This document shows positions 41,977-51,485 of a stretch of DNA of 64,000 bases, one piece after another. The notes beneath the pieces are model-generated. The model was not told the origin of the DNA, did no database searches, and saw nothing but the letters and a program-made list of their open reading frames with translations. Numbering within the stretch: the stretch's first letter is position 1; each line of letters opens with the position of its first letter. The stretch covers positions 124,001-188,000 of the forward strand of contig NZ_LMEP01000023.1 of the NCBI RefSeq assembly GCF_001426405.1. The letters run 5' to 3'. Source of the stretch: Streptomyces sp. Root1304 (GTDB lineage: Bacteria > Actinomycetota > Actinomycetes > Streptomycetales > Streptomycetaceae). The position numbers were made by a program, and so were the translations under genes.

Positions 41977-44900
41977 ATGCCGCTGCGCCAGCCGAACCGG
42001 CCGCTCGCCGCGACCGGGACACTGCGCCGGTGGACCCTGCTGTACGTCCTGGCCGTCGTGCTCCTGACGATCGCCTATCTGCGGTACCCCTCCCGCCACA
42101 CCGCCCTGTGGGCGCTCATCGGACTCGGCGGCGTCATCGCCATCCTCGTCGGCATCCGCCTCCACAAGCCGTCCCGGCGCTGGCCCTGGCTCGTGCTCGC
42201 CGCCGCCAACCTCACCTTCGTCGGCGGCGACACCGCGTACAACGCCCTGGAGGCCTTCTTCGGCCAGACGCGGCCCTTCCCCTCCGTCGCGGACGCCCTG
42301 TACCTGGCGACGTACCCCCTCTTCGCCGTCGGCCTGTTCGGCTTCATCCGCTACCGGGCCGTCGGCCGTGACCTCGGGGTCGTCCTCGACGCGCTGATCC
42401 TCACCTCGGGCCTCGCGCTCCTCTCCTGGGTCTACCTCATCACCCCGCTCGCCCGGAGCGAGGAGATGAGCTGGACCGAGAAGGCCATCTCCATCGCCTA
42501 TCCGCTCGGCGACGTGCTGATGCTGGCGATGCTCGCCCGGCTCCTCGTCCCCGGCGGCCTCAGAACCCGGTCCGTACAGCTCCTCACCCTCGGCACCTGC
42601 GGCATCCTCGCCTCGGACGTCATCTACGTCACCCTCCAGCTCAAGGGCACCTGGCAGGTCGGCACCCCCCTCGACCTGGGCTGGGTCGTCTTCTTCACCG
42701 CCTGGGGCCTGGCCGCCCTCCACCCCTCGATGACGCTGCTCACCGAGCGCGCCCCCGAACCCGCCCCGCGCGTCGCCGAGCGGCGCCTCGCGCTGCTCGC
42801 CGGCGCCTCGCTCGTCGCCCCCGTCCTGCTCCTCCTCCAGTCGCTGCACCAGGACCGGGACGAGGACATCGCCGTCATCGCGATCTTCTCCGCGCTGATG
42901 TTCCTCCTCGTCCTCGCCCGGCTCTGGGGGATGATGAACGACCACGGCAAGTCCGAGTCGCGCGAACGCAGTCTCCGGATCGCCGCCGCGTCCCTCGTCG
43001 CCGCCCTCAGCCCCCGCGAGGTCGGCGGAGCCGTGGAGACGGCGTCCGCGACGCTCTTCGGCCCCGGCACCGGCCACCGGGTCCTCCTCCTCACCCGCGA
43101 CCGGCGGGGCGACCTCAACGCCGTGGCCACCGCGAGCCACCCCTGGAGCTGCCGTACGGGGGAACTGACCCACCACGGCACCGACGAGCCGCCCAGGCCC
43201 ACGCCCGAACCACCCCGGGCACCCGCCGGCGACTCGCCCCTCGATCCGCCGGACGGGCCGCCCCCGCCCCCCGGCCCCGCCTGGCCCGCGGCCGTCGCCG
43301 GAGGCACCCGGCTCGTCCCCGTGGCCCGGCTCGACGCCGCCGTCGCCGCGGAGCTCGCCCCCGAGCCGTACGCCCTGCTCTGCCCCCTGCGGCTCCAGGC
43401 CGCCGCGGGAGCCGAACCGCTGCTCGGCGTCCTGGTCCTCGCGGGACCCGAGAAGAAGCTCGCCGAGATCTCCGGACCGGCCCAGTCCCTCGCCTCCCAG
43501 GCGGCCCTGGCCCTCGAACGCTTCGCGCTCAGCGAGGAGGTCAACCGCCGTACCAGCGAGGCCTACTTCCGCACCCTCGTGCACAACACCTCGGACGTCA
43601 TCCTCATCGTCGACGACGACGACACCGTCCGCTACGCCAGCCCCTCCGCCGAGAGCATGTTCGGCCGCTCCCTGCTCCAGGGCACCCCGCTCACCGACCT
43701 CGTCGCCCCCGCCGACGTACCCGCCGCGCTCCGCGTCCTCGCCGACGCGCGCTCCCGGGGCGCCGTCGACGCCCGCGACGACTGGAAGCTGCTCCACGGC
43801 GGCTCTGCCGATCTGGAGGTCGAGGTCCGCTGCAGCAACCTGCGCGACGAGCGCACCGTCCACGGCCTCGTCCTCACCCTCCGGGACGTGACCGAGCAGC
43901 GGAAACTCGAACGGGAACTGACCCACCGGGCGTTCCACGACTCCCTCACCGGGCTCCCCAACCGCGTCCTCCTGCTCGAACGGGTCGAGCGCGCCCTGCT
44001 CCGGGGCCGCCGCGAATCCACCCTGACCTGCATGCTCTTCGTCGACCTCGACGACTTCAAGGTCGTCAACGACACCATGGGGCACTCCGTCGGCGACGAA
44101 CTCCTCGTCGCCGTCGCCCGCCGCCTCACCTCCGTGCTGCGGCTCACCGACACCGCGGCCCGGCTCGGCGGCGACGAGTTCGCCGTCCTCATCGAGGGCG
44201 CCCGTGAACCCCGCGACGCCGAGGCACTGGCGGCGGAGATCGTGCACACCCTCAGCCAGCCGTTCCACCTGACCGACGGAGCGGTCTCCGTCTCGACCAG
44301 CGTCGGCATCGCGACCGTGCTCGACAGCGCCCACGCCGAGGAACTCCTCGGCCACGCCGACCTCGCCCTGTACGCGGCCAAGGCCGCCGGCAAGAAGCGG
44401 TGGCGGCTCTTCCACCCGGAGTTCCACTCGCGGCTGGTCGCCCGGCACGAACTCCAGGCGGGCATGGACACGGCCATCGCGGACCACGCCTTCGCCCTGC
44501 GCTACCAGCCGATCGTGGAGGTCAGCGGCGGGGCCCCGGCCGGTCTCGAAGCACTGATCCGCTGGCCGCACGCCCGGCGCGGCCTGGTGCCGCCCGACCA
44601 GTTCATCGCCCTCGCCGAGGAGAGCGGCCACATCATGCCGCTGGGCGCCTGGGTCCTCGAACACGCCGCGCTCGACATCGCCCGCTGGCAGCGCGCCCGC
44701 CCCGGCCGGGCCCCCCTGTACGCCAGCGTCAACGTCTCCGCCCGCCAGTTCCGCGACCCCGGCTTCCTCGAGGGCGTACGGCGCACCCTGCGCTCCTCGG
44801 GGCTCGCGCCGGGCTCGCTCGTCCTGGAGCTCACCGAGACCGTCCTCATGCGCAGGGACGCCCAGATCCGGACCACCATGGCCGCCCTGAAGGACCTCGG

Positions 44901-46602
44901 CGTCTCCATCGCCATCGACGACTTCGGCACCGGGTTCTCCTCGCTGAGCTACCTCCGCGAGTTCCCCATCGACGTCCTCAAGGTCGACAAGTCGTTCATC
45001 GACGACATCACCACCGACCCGCAGCAGGTGGCGCTCGTCGAGGGCATCGTCCGCATCGCGGACGTACTCGGACTCCAGGTCGTCGCCGAGGGCATCGAGC
45101 ACGAGGAACAGCGGGCGCTCCTGGCCGAGATGGGCTGCCGGTACGGGCAGGGCTATCTCTTCGCCCGGCCCATGACCGCCCACCAGGCGGAGTCGTACCT
45201 GCACCGCGCGCCGTCCGGTGCCGAGCGCCTCGCGGTCCGTCCCCCGGCCGGCGTCGGTGGCTCCGTCCGGCCCTCCGTCCGGCTGTCGGCGAGGGGCCCC
45301 GCCCGCCCGTCGGCCGGCGCCGCCGTCCGCCCGTCCGGCACCGTACGGCACCCTCCGCGCTCCTCCCGCTGGCGCGACCTGGAGCACCTCCAGCACACCA
45401 GCCGGATGTGCGACGCCGTCATCGACGAGATCGACGGCCGCCGCATCCGGGTCGGCGACGACTGGCTCGTCGACTTCGCCTCCTGCAACTACCTGGGCCT
45501 CGACCTCGACCCGACGGTCATCGCCTCGATCGAACCGCAGGTCAGACGGTGGGGCACCCATCCCAGCTGGTCCCGTCTCCTCGGCAGCCCCCGGCTCTAC
45601 CCCCGGATCGAGGAGCGGCTCTCGGAACTCCTCGGCGCCCCCGACACCCTGCTGCTGCCCACCATCACCCTCATCCACCAGTCGGTGATCCCGGTTCTCG
45701 CGGGCACCGGGCAGGTCTTCGTCGAGGCGCAGGCCCACCGCACCGTGTACGACGGCTGCGTCGTCGCCCGGGGGCAGGGCGCCGAGATCCACCGCTTCCA
45801 CGCGGAACGGCCCGGGGAACTGGCGTCGCTGCTGCGCGGCGCGCCCGCCGACGCCGGCCGGCTGGTCTGCATGGACGGCGTCAACAGCATGACCGGCAAC
45901 TTCCCCGACCTGCCCGGCCTGGCCCGCGTCTGCCGGGAGAACGGCGCCCTCCTGTACGTCGACGACGCCCACGGCTTCGGCGTCATCGGTGAGCGCAGCC
46001 CCGGAGAGAGCAGCCCCTACGGCACCCGAGGCAACAGCATCGTCCGCCACCTCGGCGAGACCTACGAGGACCTGGTCCTCGTCGGCGGCTTCTCCAAGGC
46101 GTACTCCTCGCTCCTCGCCTTCCTCGCCGTCCCGAAGTGGCTCAAGGACCATCTGAAGGTGGCGGCCGCCCCGTACCTCTACTCGGGGCCCTCGCCGACC
46201 GCCTCGCTCGCCACCGCGCTTGCCGGACTCGACGTCAACGAGGAACGCGGCGACGAGATCAGGGCCCGGCTGTACGCCATGACGGCCCGCCTCCTCGCCC
46301 ACGTCCGGGGCCTCGGGGCCGCCACCCCCAACACGGACGGGCTGCCGATCGTCGAGATCCCCCTCGCGGACGCCGCCGACCTCGACGCCGTCGCCGCCTT
46401 CCTCTGGAAGCACGGCATCTACGTCACGCTCGCCGCCTACCCGCTCGTCCCGCGCGACCGCGTGGGCTTCCGCATCCAGGTCACCGCGGCCAACACCGAC
46501 GCCGAGATCGACCGGCTCTGCGAGGTCCTCACGGAACTCGCCGGACGCTTCCGGCTCCGCCCCGCCCGCCCCGTCGCCGCCGGCCGGACGGCGGAGAAGT
46601 GA
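41977..46602 (+). CDS. membrane-bound PAS-GGDEF-EAL cyclic-di-GMP enzyme fused to a PLP-dependent alpha-oxoamine synthase
   Basis: One uninterrupted 1541-residue frame. Residues 10-320 hold 9-10 membrane helices; about 330-500 is GAF-like; 525-640 is a PAS domain (TSEAYFRTLVHNTSDVILIV). The GGDEF domain is complete (RLGGDEFAVL, near 729) with an RxxD inhibitory site five residues before it (RLTD-TAARL-GGDEF). The EAL domain (825-1070) has EALIRW, DDFGTGFSSLSYLREFPIDV and EGIEHEEQ, so both activities look intact. After a low-complexity Pro/Arg/Ser linker, residues 1129-1530 form an alpha-oxoamine synthase like BioF or CqsA: CNYLGL, DDAHGFG, and GGFSKAYSS with the PLP lysine. AAGGGGG precedes ATG 41977. 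The next gene, a methyltransferase, overlaps its stop. Confidence 0.88.
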   Translation: MPLRQPNRPLAATGTLRRWTLLYVLAVVLLTIAYLRYPSRHTALWALIGLGGVIAILVGIRLHKPSRRWPWLVLAAANLTFVGGDTAYNALEAFFGQTRPFPSVADALYLATYPLFAVGLFGFIRYRAVGRDLGVVLDALILTSGLALLSWVYLITPLARSEEMSWTEKAISIAYPLGDVLMLAMLARLLVPGGLRTRSVQLLTLGTCGILASDVIYVTLQLKGTWQVGTPLDLGWVVFFTAWGLAALHPSMTLLTERAPEPAPRVAERRLALLAGASLVAPVLLLLQSLHQDRDEDIAVIAIFSALMFLLVLARLWGMMNDHGKSESRERSLRIAAASLVAALSPREVGGAVETASATLFGPGTGHRVLLLTRDRRGDLNAVATASHPWSCRTGELTHHGTDEPPRPTPEPPRAPAGDSPLDPPDGPPPPPGPAWPAAVAGGTRLVPVARLDAAVAAELAPEPYALLCPLRLQAAAGAEPLLGVLVLAGPEKKLAEISGPAQSLASQAALALERFALSEEVNRRTSEAYFRTLVHNTSDVILIVDDDDTVRYASPSAESMFGRSLLQGTPLTDLVAPADVPAALRVLADARSRGAVDARDDWKLLHGGSADLEVEVRCSNLRDERTVHGLVLTLRDVTEQRKLERELTHRAFHDSLTGLPNRVLLLERVERALLRGRRESTLTCMLFVDLDDFKVVNDTMGHSVGDELLVAVARRLTSVLRLTDTAARLGGDEFAVLIEGAREPRDAEALAAEIVHTLSQPFHLTDGAVSVSTSVGIATVLDSAHAEELLGHADLALYAAKAAGKKRWRLFHPEFHSRLVARHELQAGMDTAIADHAFALRYQPIVEVSGGAPAGLEALIRWPHARRGLVPPDQFIALAEESGHIMPLGAWVLEHAALDIARWQRARPGRAPLYASVNVSARQFRDPGFLEGVRRTLRSSGLAPGSLVLELTETVLMRRDAQIRTTMAALKDLGVSIAIDDFGTGFSSLSYLREFPIDVLKVDKSFIDDITTDPQQVALVEGIVRIADVLGLQVVAEGIEHEEQRALLAEMGCRYGQGYLFARPMTAHQAESYLHRAPSGAERLAVRPPAGVGGSVRPSVRLSARGPARPSAGAAVRPSGTVRHPPRSSRWRDLEHLQHTSRMCDAVIDEIDGRRIRVGDDWLVDFASCNYLGLDLDPTVIASIEPQVRRWGTHPSWSRLLGSPRLYPRIEERLSELLGAPDTLLLPTITLIHQSVIPVLAGTGQVFVEAQAHRTVYDGCVVARGQGAEIHRFHAERPGELASLLRGAPADAGRLVCMDGVNSMTGNFPDLPGLARVCRENGALLYVDDAHGFGVIGERSPGESSPYGTRGNSIVRHLGETYEDLVLVGGFSKAYSSLLAFLAVPKWLKDHLKVAAAPYLYSGPSPTASLATALAGLDVNEERGDEIRARLYAMTARLLAHVRGLGAATPNTDGLPIVEIPLADAADLDAVAAFLWKHGIYVTLAAYPLVPRDRVGFRIQVTAANTDAEIDRLCEVLTELAGRFRLRPARPVAAGRTAEK

Positions 46603-47414
46603 ACGGCGGCGAGGCGAACGCCGGAGACGTGAACGGCGGTGACGCGAGGGGTCGCCGTGCGTCGCCCCCGGCGGCCGCGACCCGGGTGCGCCGCAACCGC
46701 GACGCCGACTGGGACGCCTGGCCCGTCGCCGACTACCTCGCCGAGAACTACCGGCGGCTCCACCCCTGCGACATCGCCGTCATCCGCCACCACGCCGCCG
46801 TCTACCGGCGCCACGCCCCCGGCAGCCTGGACCGCACCCTCGAACTCGGCGCGGGCCCGAACCTCTACCCGCTGATGCTCGCGGGCGCCGCGAGCCGCCG
46901 CGTCGACGCCCTCGAACCGGGCGCCGCCGGCGCCGACTACCTCCGCCGCCAGCTCGACCGGGGGCCCGACGAGAGCTGGCAGCCCTTCTACGCCCTGTGC
47001 CGCTCCCTGGTCCCCACGCTCCCGGCCACCCTCGCGGAGGCGCTCCGCCCGGTGCGGGTGGTGCCCGGCACCGCCGCCGACCTCGTCCCCGGCACCTACG
47101 ACCTGGCCTCGATGAACTTCGTCGCCGAGAGCGTCACCGAGGACGTCGAGGAGTTCGCCGCCCTCTGCGCCGCGTTCGTCGGCGCGGTCCGGCCGGGCGG
47201 CCGGCTGATCGCCGCCTTCATGGAACGCATGCCGAGCTACCGCATCGGCACCGGTCCGGTCTGGCCCGCCTGCCCCGTCGACGAGGCCGACCTGCGCGCC
47301 GTGTTCGCGCCCCGGACGACCGGGCTGCGGATCGCCCGGGTGGCGAAGGACCTGACGCTGCCCGAGTACGGGGACACCGGCATCCTGCTCCTCGCCGCGG
47401 AACGGCCCGTGTGA
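46599..47414 (+). CDS. SAM-dependent methyltransferase, NNMT/PNMT/TEMT type
   Basis: A 271-residue class I methyltransferase. The SAM motif I is LELGAGPNLYPLML, motif II region DALEPGAAGADYL, and VPGTYDLASMNFVAESVTED is the segment typical of the NNMT/PNMT/TEMT group, which methylates amine or thioether nitrogen, sulfur or selenium. GTG 46599 overlaps the fusion gene stop; a repeat of the ribosome site and start (GGAGA-GTGAACGGCGG) offers a second GTG at 46629, which would drop a Gly/Asn-rich leader. Position suggests it modifies the oxoamine product. Confidence 0.82.
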   Translation: MNGGEANAGDVNGGDARGRRASPPAAATRVRRNRDADWDAWPVADYLAENYRRLHPCDIAVIRHHAAVYRRHAPGSLDRTLELGAGPNLYPLMLAGAASRRVDALEPGAAGADYLRRQLDRGPDESWQPFYALCRSLVPTLPATLAEALRPVRVVPGTAADLVPGTYDLASMNFVAESVTEDVEEFAALCAAFVGAVRPGGRLIAAFMERMPSYRIGTGPVWPACPVDEADLRAVFAPRTTGLRIARVAKDLTLPEYGDTGILLLAAERPV

Positions 47415-47432
47415 TCCCGCCCCCGGCGCACC

Positions 47433-48725
47433 TCAGGCGTGGCGCCGGATCGTGGCCGCGTACTCCGCCAGCGAGGACCCCGGCGTCCCGTCGTACAGCT
47501 GCCGGTCGAAGGCCCACATCATGCCTTCGAGCCCGCAGGACGCCATCTGCCGGAACGCCGTCTCCGTCACCCCCGGCCGGTACGGGGACACCTGCGGCCC
47601 CGCGCTCTCCCCGGCCAGCCGGGTGAAGCCCGCGCTCCTGGCCACCGCCGCCACCCACCGCGCCGAGGACCAGTCGCGCACCGCCGCGTCGTCCGGCGCG
47701 GTCACGTCCGTGCGCGCGTCGCCGGGCGAGCAGCCGTTGTCGACGGGGTCGCCCGTGCCGTCCACGAGCGCCGTCGTGACGATCCGCACCGTGTCCCGGT
47801 GCTCGATCAGGGGGAGCGTCAGGAAGAAGCCGGCGCCCCGCGCCACGAGCCGGACCGACGGCACGTCGGTGAGCCGCCCGTCGACGGCCGCCCGCAGGTC
47901 CGAGGGGTAGAAACCGGCCCCCGGCACGAGGACCTTGAGCTCCCCCGTGTACCCGAGGGAGGTGTACAGGTCGAGCTGCCAGTTCACGCCCCCGGCCAGC
48001 GCCCCCGCGTACCAGTCGTACCAGCGCGTCACCTGCTCACGGGTGAACGGCTTCCCGTGGTACATCGCCTCCCCGGGCCGCCATCCCGGATACGGGCTGC
48101 TCTCCTGGGCGTGACTGTCGTACGCCCAGAACTCGCCGGGGCCGCCGCCCTCCGACAGCGGCGACGGATAGGCGAACTCGCCGCTCTCGTTGACGCCGAT
48201 CCGGATCGCCCAGAAGTGGCCGAGCCCGATGAGCCGGTCCACCGCGCGCGCGTAGTCGGCGACCTGCCCCCGCACGGGTTCGCTGAACACGATGTTCGGG
48301 GTGCCGGTGGACCGCTCGCCGAACTGGTTCACGAAGACCGACTCGGGGTAGGCGTTCGGCAGCCAGGACGGCGGATGGTTGAGGCCGAGCCCCGCCTCGA
48401 CGCGCAGCCCCGCCGCCCGGAAGGAGTCGAGCCGGGCCCGCAACTCGCGCGCGTAGCCCTCGTCGTACACGCCCTGCTCCGGTTCGAGCCGCCCCCAGTC
48501 GATCTGCAGGTGCGCCACCCGGATGCCGTGCGCGAACTCGGTGCGCGCCCGGTCGGGATCGGTCTGGAGGGTGCCGTACCAGTACGGGCCCGGCGCCGGG
48601 GCCGGTTCCCGCCCCGGGTTCCCGTGCCGCAGCACACCGAAGGCCCCCACGAGCAGCAGGAGGACCGCGAGGACCGCCAGAGCGGCCGCCCCGCCCCGGC
48701 GCCCCGACCACCTGCGTCCCGTCAT
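47433..48725 (-). CDS. membrane-anchored glycoside hydrolase-like protein (TIM-barrel, GH42/GH5-like)
   Basis: A 430-residue protein with an N-terminal membrane anchor (AALAVLAVLLLLVGAFGVLR) and an extracytoplasmic TIM-barrel. HLQIDWGRLEPEQGVYDEGY is the typical start of a beta-galactosidase or cellulase-type barrel, and GVNESGEFAYPSPL carries the likely acid/base glutamate after strand 4; the nucleophile is not obvious. It is the last gene of the glycan operon, overlapping the GT4 stop by 4 nt, and may trim or release the polymer made by the other genes. GH family is uncertain. Confidence 0.78.
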   Translation of the reverse strand: MTGRRWSGRRGGAAALAVLAVLLLLVGAFGVLRHGNPGREPAPAPGPYWYGTLQTDPDRARTEFAHGIRVAHLQIDWGRLEPEQGVYDEGYARELRARLDSFRAAGLRVEAGLGLNHPPSWLPNAYPESVFVNQFGERSTGTPNIVFSEPVRGQVADYARAVDRLIGLGHFWAIRIGVNESGEFAYPSPLSEGGGPGEFWAYDSHAQESSPYPGWRPGEAMYHGKPFTREQVTRWYDWYAGALAGGVNWQLDLYTSLGYTGELKVLVPGAGFYPSDLRAAVDGRLTDVPSVRLVARGAGFFLTLPLIEHRDTVRIVTTALVDGTGDPVDNGCSPGDARTDVTAPDDAAVRDWSSARWVAAVARSAGFTRLAGESAGPQVSPYRPGVTETAFRQMASCGLEGMMWAFDRQLYDGTPGSSLAEYAATIRRHA

Positions 48726-49813
48726 GACAGCAGCTCCCGGTAGAGCGCCGCGTAGCGGGCCGCGAACCGTTCGGGGCCGAAGTGCTCCTCGACGAGGGAG
48801 CGGCCCCGCTCCGCGAGCACGTCCCAGGACCTCGGCTGGTCGAGCAGCCAGGCCAGCTGCTGCCCCGTGCGCCGGGCGTCACCGGCCGGAGCCCGCAGCA
48901 CCGCGTGGCCGAAGTCCGCGAACTGCGGGAGGTCGCTGAGGATCGCGGGCCGCCCCGAGGCGAGCGCCTGGAGCACGGTGAGCGGGATGTCCGCCTTGCC
49001 GCCGAGCACCGCGGGCGGGAACAGCAGCACATGGACGGAGGCGAGGAGCGCGTGCATGTCGTCGACGTAGCCGAGTACCTCGAAGTCCGTGAGGCCCGAG
49101 GCCCCGGCCCGCTCGCGCAGTGCCTCGTCGAGCGCGCCGGGGTCCTGGCCGGGCCGTCCGCGCATCGCGAGGACCAGCCGGAACCGCGCCCCGGCCCGTA
49201 CGGCCTCCGCCGCCGCGTCGATCGCGATCTCCGCCCCGCCGTCCGGGTCGTGGTGCCCGGCGAACAGGACCGTCGGGAAGCCCTCGGGGCGCGGCAGATA
49301 CGGCCACGCGTCGAGGCCGATCATCGGCGGCACGACGCGCACGTCCCCGAAGTCCGCTGCCCGCAGCCGTCGTGCCATGGATTCGGAGAGGGCGATCGTG
49401 GTCCCCAGCGGCCGGGTGCGGGCCAGGAAGCGGTTGTCCATCACCCCGGGCACCGTGTGGACCACCGGCCGCCCGCCGAGCAGCAGCGGGCGCAGCCACG
49501 AGAACGCGGGGAAGGTGCGGCCGATCGTCAGGAAGGCGTGCACCAGGTCGACCCGGCGGGCGAACACGGCCCCGAGGAGCGCGGACTGCACCCGCTCGGG
49601 CACGTGCGGCACGCCGTCGCGGGAGAGCAGCCGGACCGGCCGCCCGCGCGTCGGCGGCGCCTGGCGGCGGCGCGGCCACTGGGAGAACCAGACGAAGTCC
49701 ACGTCCGGCAGGGCGCCGAGGACGTCGGAGGCGAGCCGCACGTCACAGCCCTCCGCCCCGTCCAGCGGACTGCTGGTCAGGAGCAGGACACGGGGCCGGT
49801 CAGCGCGACGCAT
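48722..49813 (-). CDS. glycosyltransferase family 4
   Basis: A 363-residue GT-B transferase. The N-terminal Rossmann half begins RVLLLTSSPLDGAEGCDVRL, and the C-terminal half has TVLFAGHHDPDGGAEIAIDA, a LGYVDDMHALLASVHVLLFP stretch and PLTVLQALASGRPAI, where the second acidic residue of the EX7E motif is missing. It adds a sugar from a nucleotide donor. The ATG has GGAGG 6 nt upstream and overlaps the GT39 gene by 14 nt. The sugar is unknown. Confidence 0.88.
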   Translation of the reverse strand: MRRADRPRVLLLTSSPLDGAEGCDVRLASDVLGALPDVDFVWFSQWPRRRQAPPTRGRPVRLLSRDGVPHVPERVQSALLGAVFARRVDLVHAFLTIGRTFPAFSWLRPLLLGGRPVVHTVPGVMDNRFLARTRPLGTTIALSESMARRLRAADFGDVRVVPPMIGLDAWPYLPRPEGFPTVLFAGHHDPDGGAEIAIDAAAEAVRAGARFRLVLAMRGRPGQDPGALDEALRERAGASGLTDFEVLGYVDDMHALLASVHVLLFPPAVLGGKADIPLTVLQALASGRPAILSDLPQFADFGHAVLRAPAGDARRTGQQLAWLLDQPRSWDVLAERGRSLVEEHFGPERFAARYAALYRELLS

Positions 49814-51485
49814 CGCCCGCCTCCGTCACCGGCGGCGCCGGCAGCGGCCCCGCCGTCGGACCGGGCGCCGGGAGCAGCGGCCCCGTCACGGCGGAGCCCG
49901 GCACGGCGAGTTCCGTCAGGTCCGGTCCCGGCAGCGGCGCGGGGAGCCGGTACAGGGCGAGGGTGCCGTACGTGGGCCCGTGGAACACGAACAGCGGCCG
50001 CAGCCCGTCCGTCAGCCCGCGCACCTCCGCGACCGAGGAACGCCCGTACCCCTGCTGGATGACCCGCCAGGGCACGATGAGGTACCCGGCGTCGTTCGCC
50101 GTCCGCTCCGCGGGAGTGACCCAGTGGCCTAGGCGGTAGGTGTCCTCCAGCGCCCAGGTGGTCACGCCCCGGGTCCGCTCGCCGTCCACGGTGACGATGC
50201 CGCTGCCCGCCGGCACGTGGGTGAGCAGATACGCCCGGAGCCGGGCGAAGCCGTCGTCGGGCGTCCAGCGGTCGTGGGCGTAGACCGCGGCGGGGGCGGC
50301 GAGCAGCGCGACGAGGGCGCCGCACGCCACCAGGCGCAGCCCGCGCCGGTGGCGGGACGGCACCGGCAGGGTGACGGCGAGCGCCACCAGGTTCGGCACG
50401 AACAGCAGATAGAGCGCCTGCTCCTCCAGGGTGCCGATGGCGAGCGCGTACCCGAGGGTGAGGATCGCCGCGATGTGGAAGAGGGTCAGCAGCCGGTACA
50501 CCGGTTCCCGGTGGCGCAGCAGCAGCACGAGGGCCACCGGGGTGAGCGCGAGCAGCAGGTACGTGCTCGCGTAGCCGGGGAGTTCGGCGACGAGCCGGCC
50601 CGAGAGGGAGGGCGTGCCCGCGGCGTTGAACCCGGTCTCCTGCACGATCCCGAGGAGCCGCCGCACACCGGAGGTCTTCGCCTCCCAGAAGGCGTCCATG
50701 TGCCCGAACCCGGCCACCAGGGCCACGTACACGGCGTATGCGGCGACGGTCACCGAGGCGGTCAGGGCGACCAGCCGGCGGGGTGGACCCCAGCCGAGGG
50801 CGAGGGCGGCGAGCAGCGGCAGCACGGCGATCAGCACCGCGTGGTCCTTCGTCAGGATCGCGAGTCCGAAGAACAGTCCGGCGAGCACGGCCCGCGCCCG
50901 GGGCCGGGTGGGCGGGTCGGGGCGGGTGAGCCCCACCAGGACCAGCATGCCCGCGAGGACCCACATCATCGTGGCCGTTTCGAGCAGCACCCGGTCGTTC
51001 TGGCGGATGCAGAACTGGTCCAGGGCGAAGACCAGGGCGGCGACGGCGCCCGCGCCGCGCGAGCGGACGCGCGCCACCAGGAAGACCAGCAGGGCGGCGG
51101 TGACCCCGGCGAGCAGGGCGTTGAGCACCCGGGAGGAGTGCACGCCCGCGATGACGTCGGCGTGCTCCCCGACCACCTTCGTCCAGCCGGCCTCCAGATA
51201 GAAGTAGCCGGGCGGGTGGAGGAAGAACAGCCCCTCGTCGTTCCCGGGGAAGCCGCCCGCGGCGGCACTCTCCCCGAGCCTGCGGTAGATCGGCTCGTCG
51301 ACGAACAGGTCCCCGGCGCGGCTGATCTCCAGGAGGCGCAGGACCGTGGTGAGCACGGCGGCCAGGACCGCGTAGACGTACGTGGGGAGGGGGCCGCGCC
51401 GGACGCGCCGGCGCGGACGCGGGGTGGGTTCCGGCGCCGCCGGCCCGGCCCCGACGGCCACGGGTGCGGTGCGCTCGACGGTCAT
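49800..51485 (-). CDS. glycosyltransferase family 39 (ArnT/PMT-like) membrane protein
   Basis: A 561-residue integral membrane protein with about 11-12 helices. The N-terminal extracytoplasmic loop carries the catalytic acid pattern LFVDEPIYRRLGES, as in ArnT and PMT enzymes that use polyprenyl-phosphate sugars outside the membrane. A C-terminal soluble domain starts near PAGSGIVTVDGERTRG. It would transfer a lipid-linked sugar onto the growing glycan or a protein. GGAGG precedes ATG 51485, which overlaps the deacetylase stop. Confidence 0.88.
   Translation of the reverse strand: MTVERTAPVAVGAGPAAPEPTPRPRRRVRRGPLPTYVYAVLAAVLTTVLRLLEISRAGDLFVDEPIYRRLGESAAAGGFPGNDEGLFFLHPPGYFYLEAGWTKVVGEHADVIAGVHSSRVLNALLAGVTAALLVFLVARVRSRGAGAVAALVFALDQFCIRQNDRVLLETATMMWVLAGMLVLVGLTRPDPPTRPRARAVLAGLFFGLAILTKDHAVLIAVLPLLAALALGWGPPRRLVALTASVTVAAYAVYVALVAGFGHMDAFWEAKTSGVRRLLGIVQETGFNAAGTPSLSGRLVAELPGYASTYLLLALTPVALVLLLRHREPVYRLLTLFHIAAILTLGYALAIGTLEEQALYLLFVPNLVALAVTLPVPSRHRRGLRLVACGALVALLAAPAAVYAHDRWTPDDGFARLRAYLLTHVPAGSGIVTVDGERTRGVTTWALEDTYRLGHWVTPAERTANDAGYLIVPWRVIQQGYGRSSVAEVRGLTDGLRPLFVFHGPTYGTLALYRLPAPLPGPDLTELAVPGSAVTGPLLPAPGPTAGPLPAPPVTEAGDASR

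Noticed and set aside
41704-46413. A very long open frame (1569 codons) on the minus strand opposite the c-di-GMP fusion gene
   Set aside because: It is the mirror of strongly coding plus-strand DNA; high third-position GC removes stop codons on the other strand. Its protein is Gly/Glu/Asp-rich without any domain.
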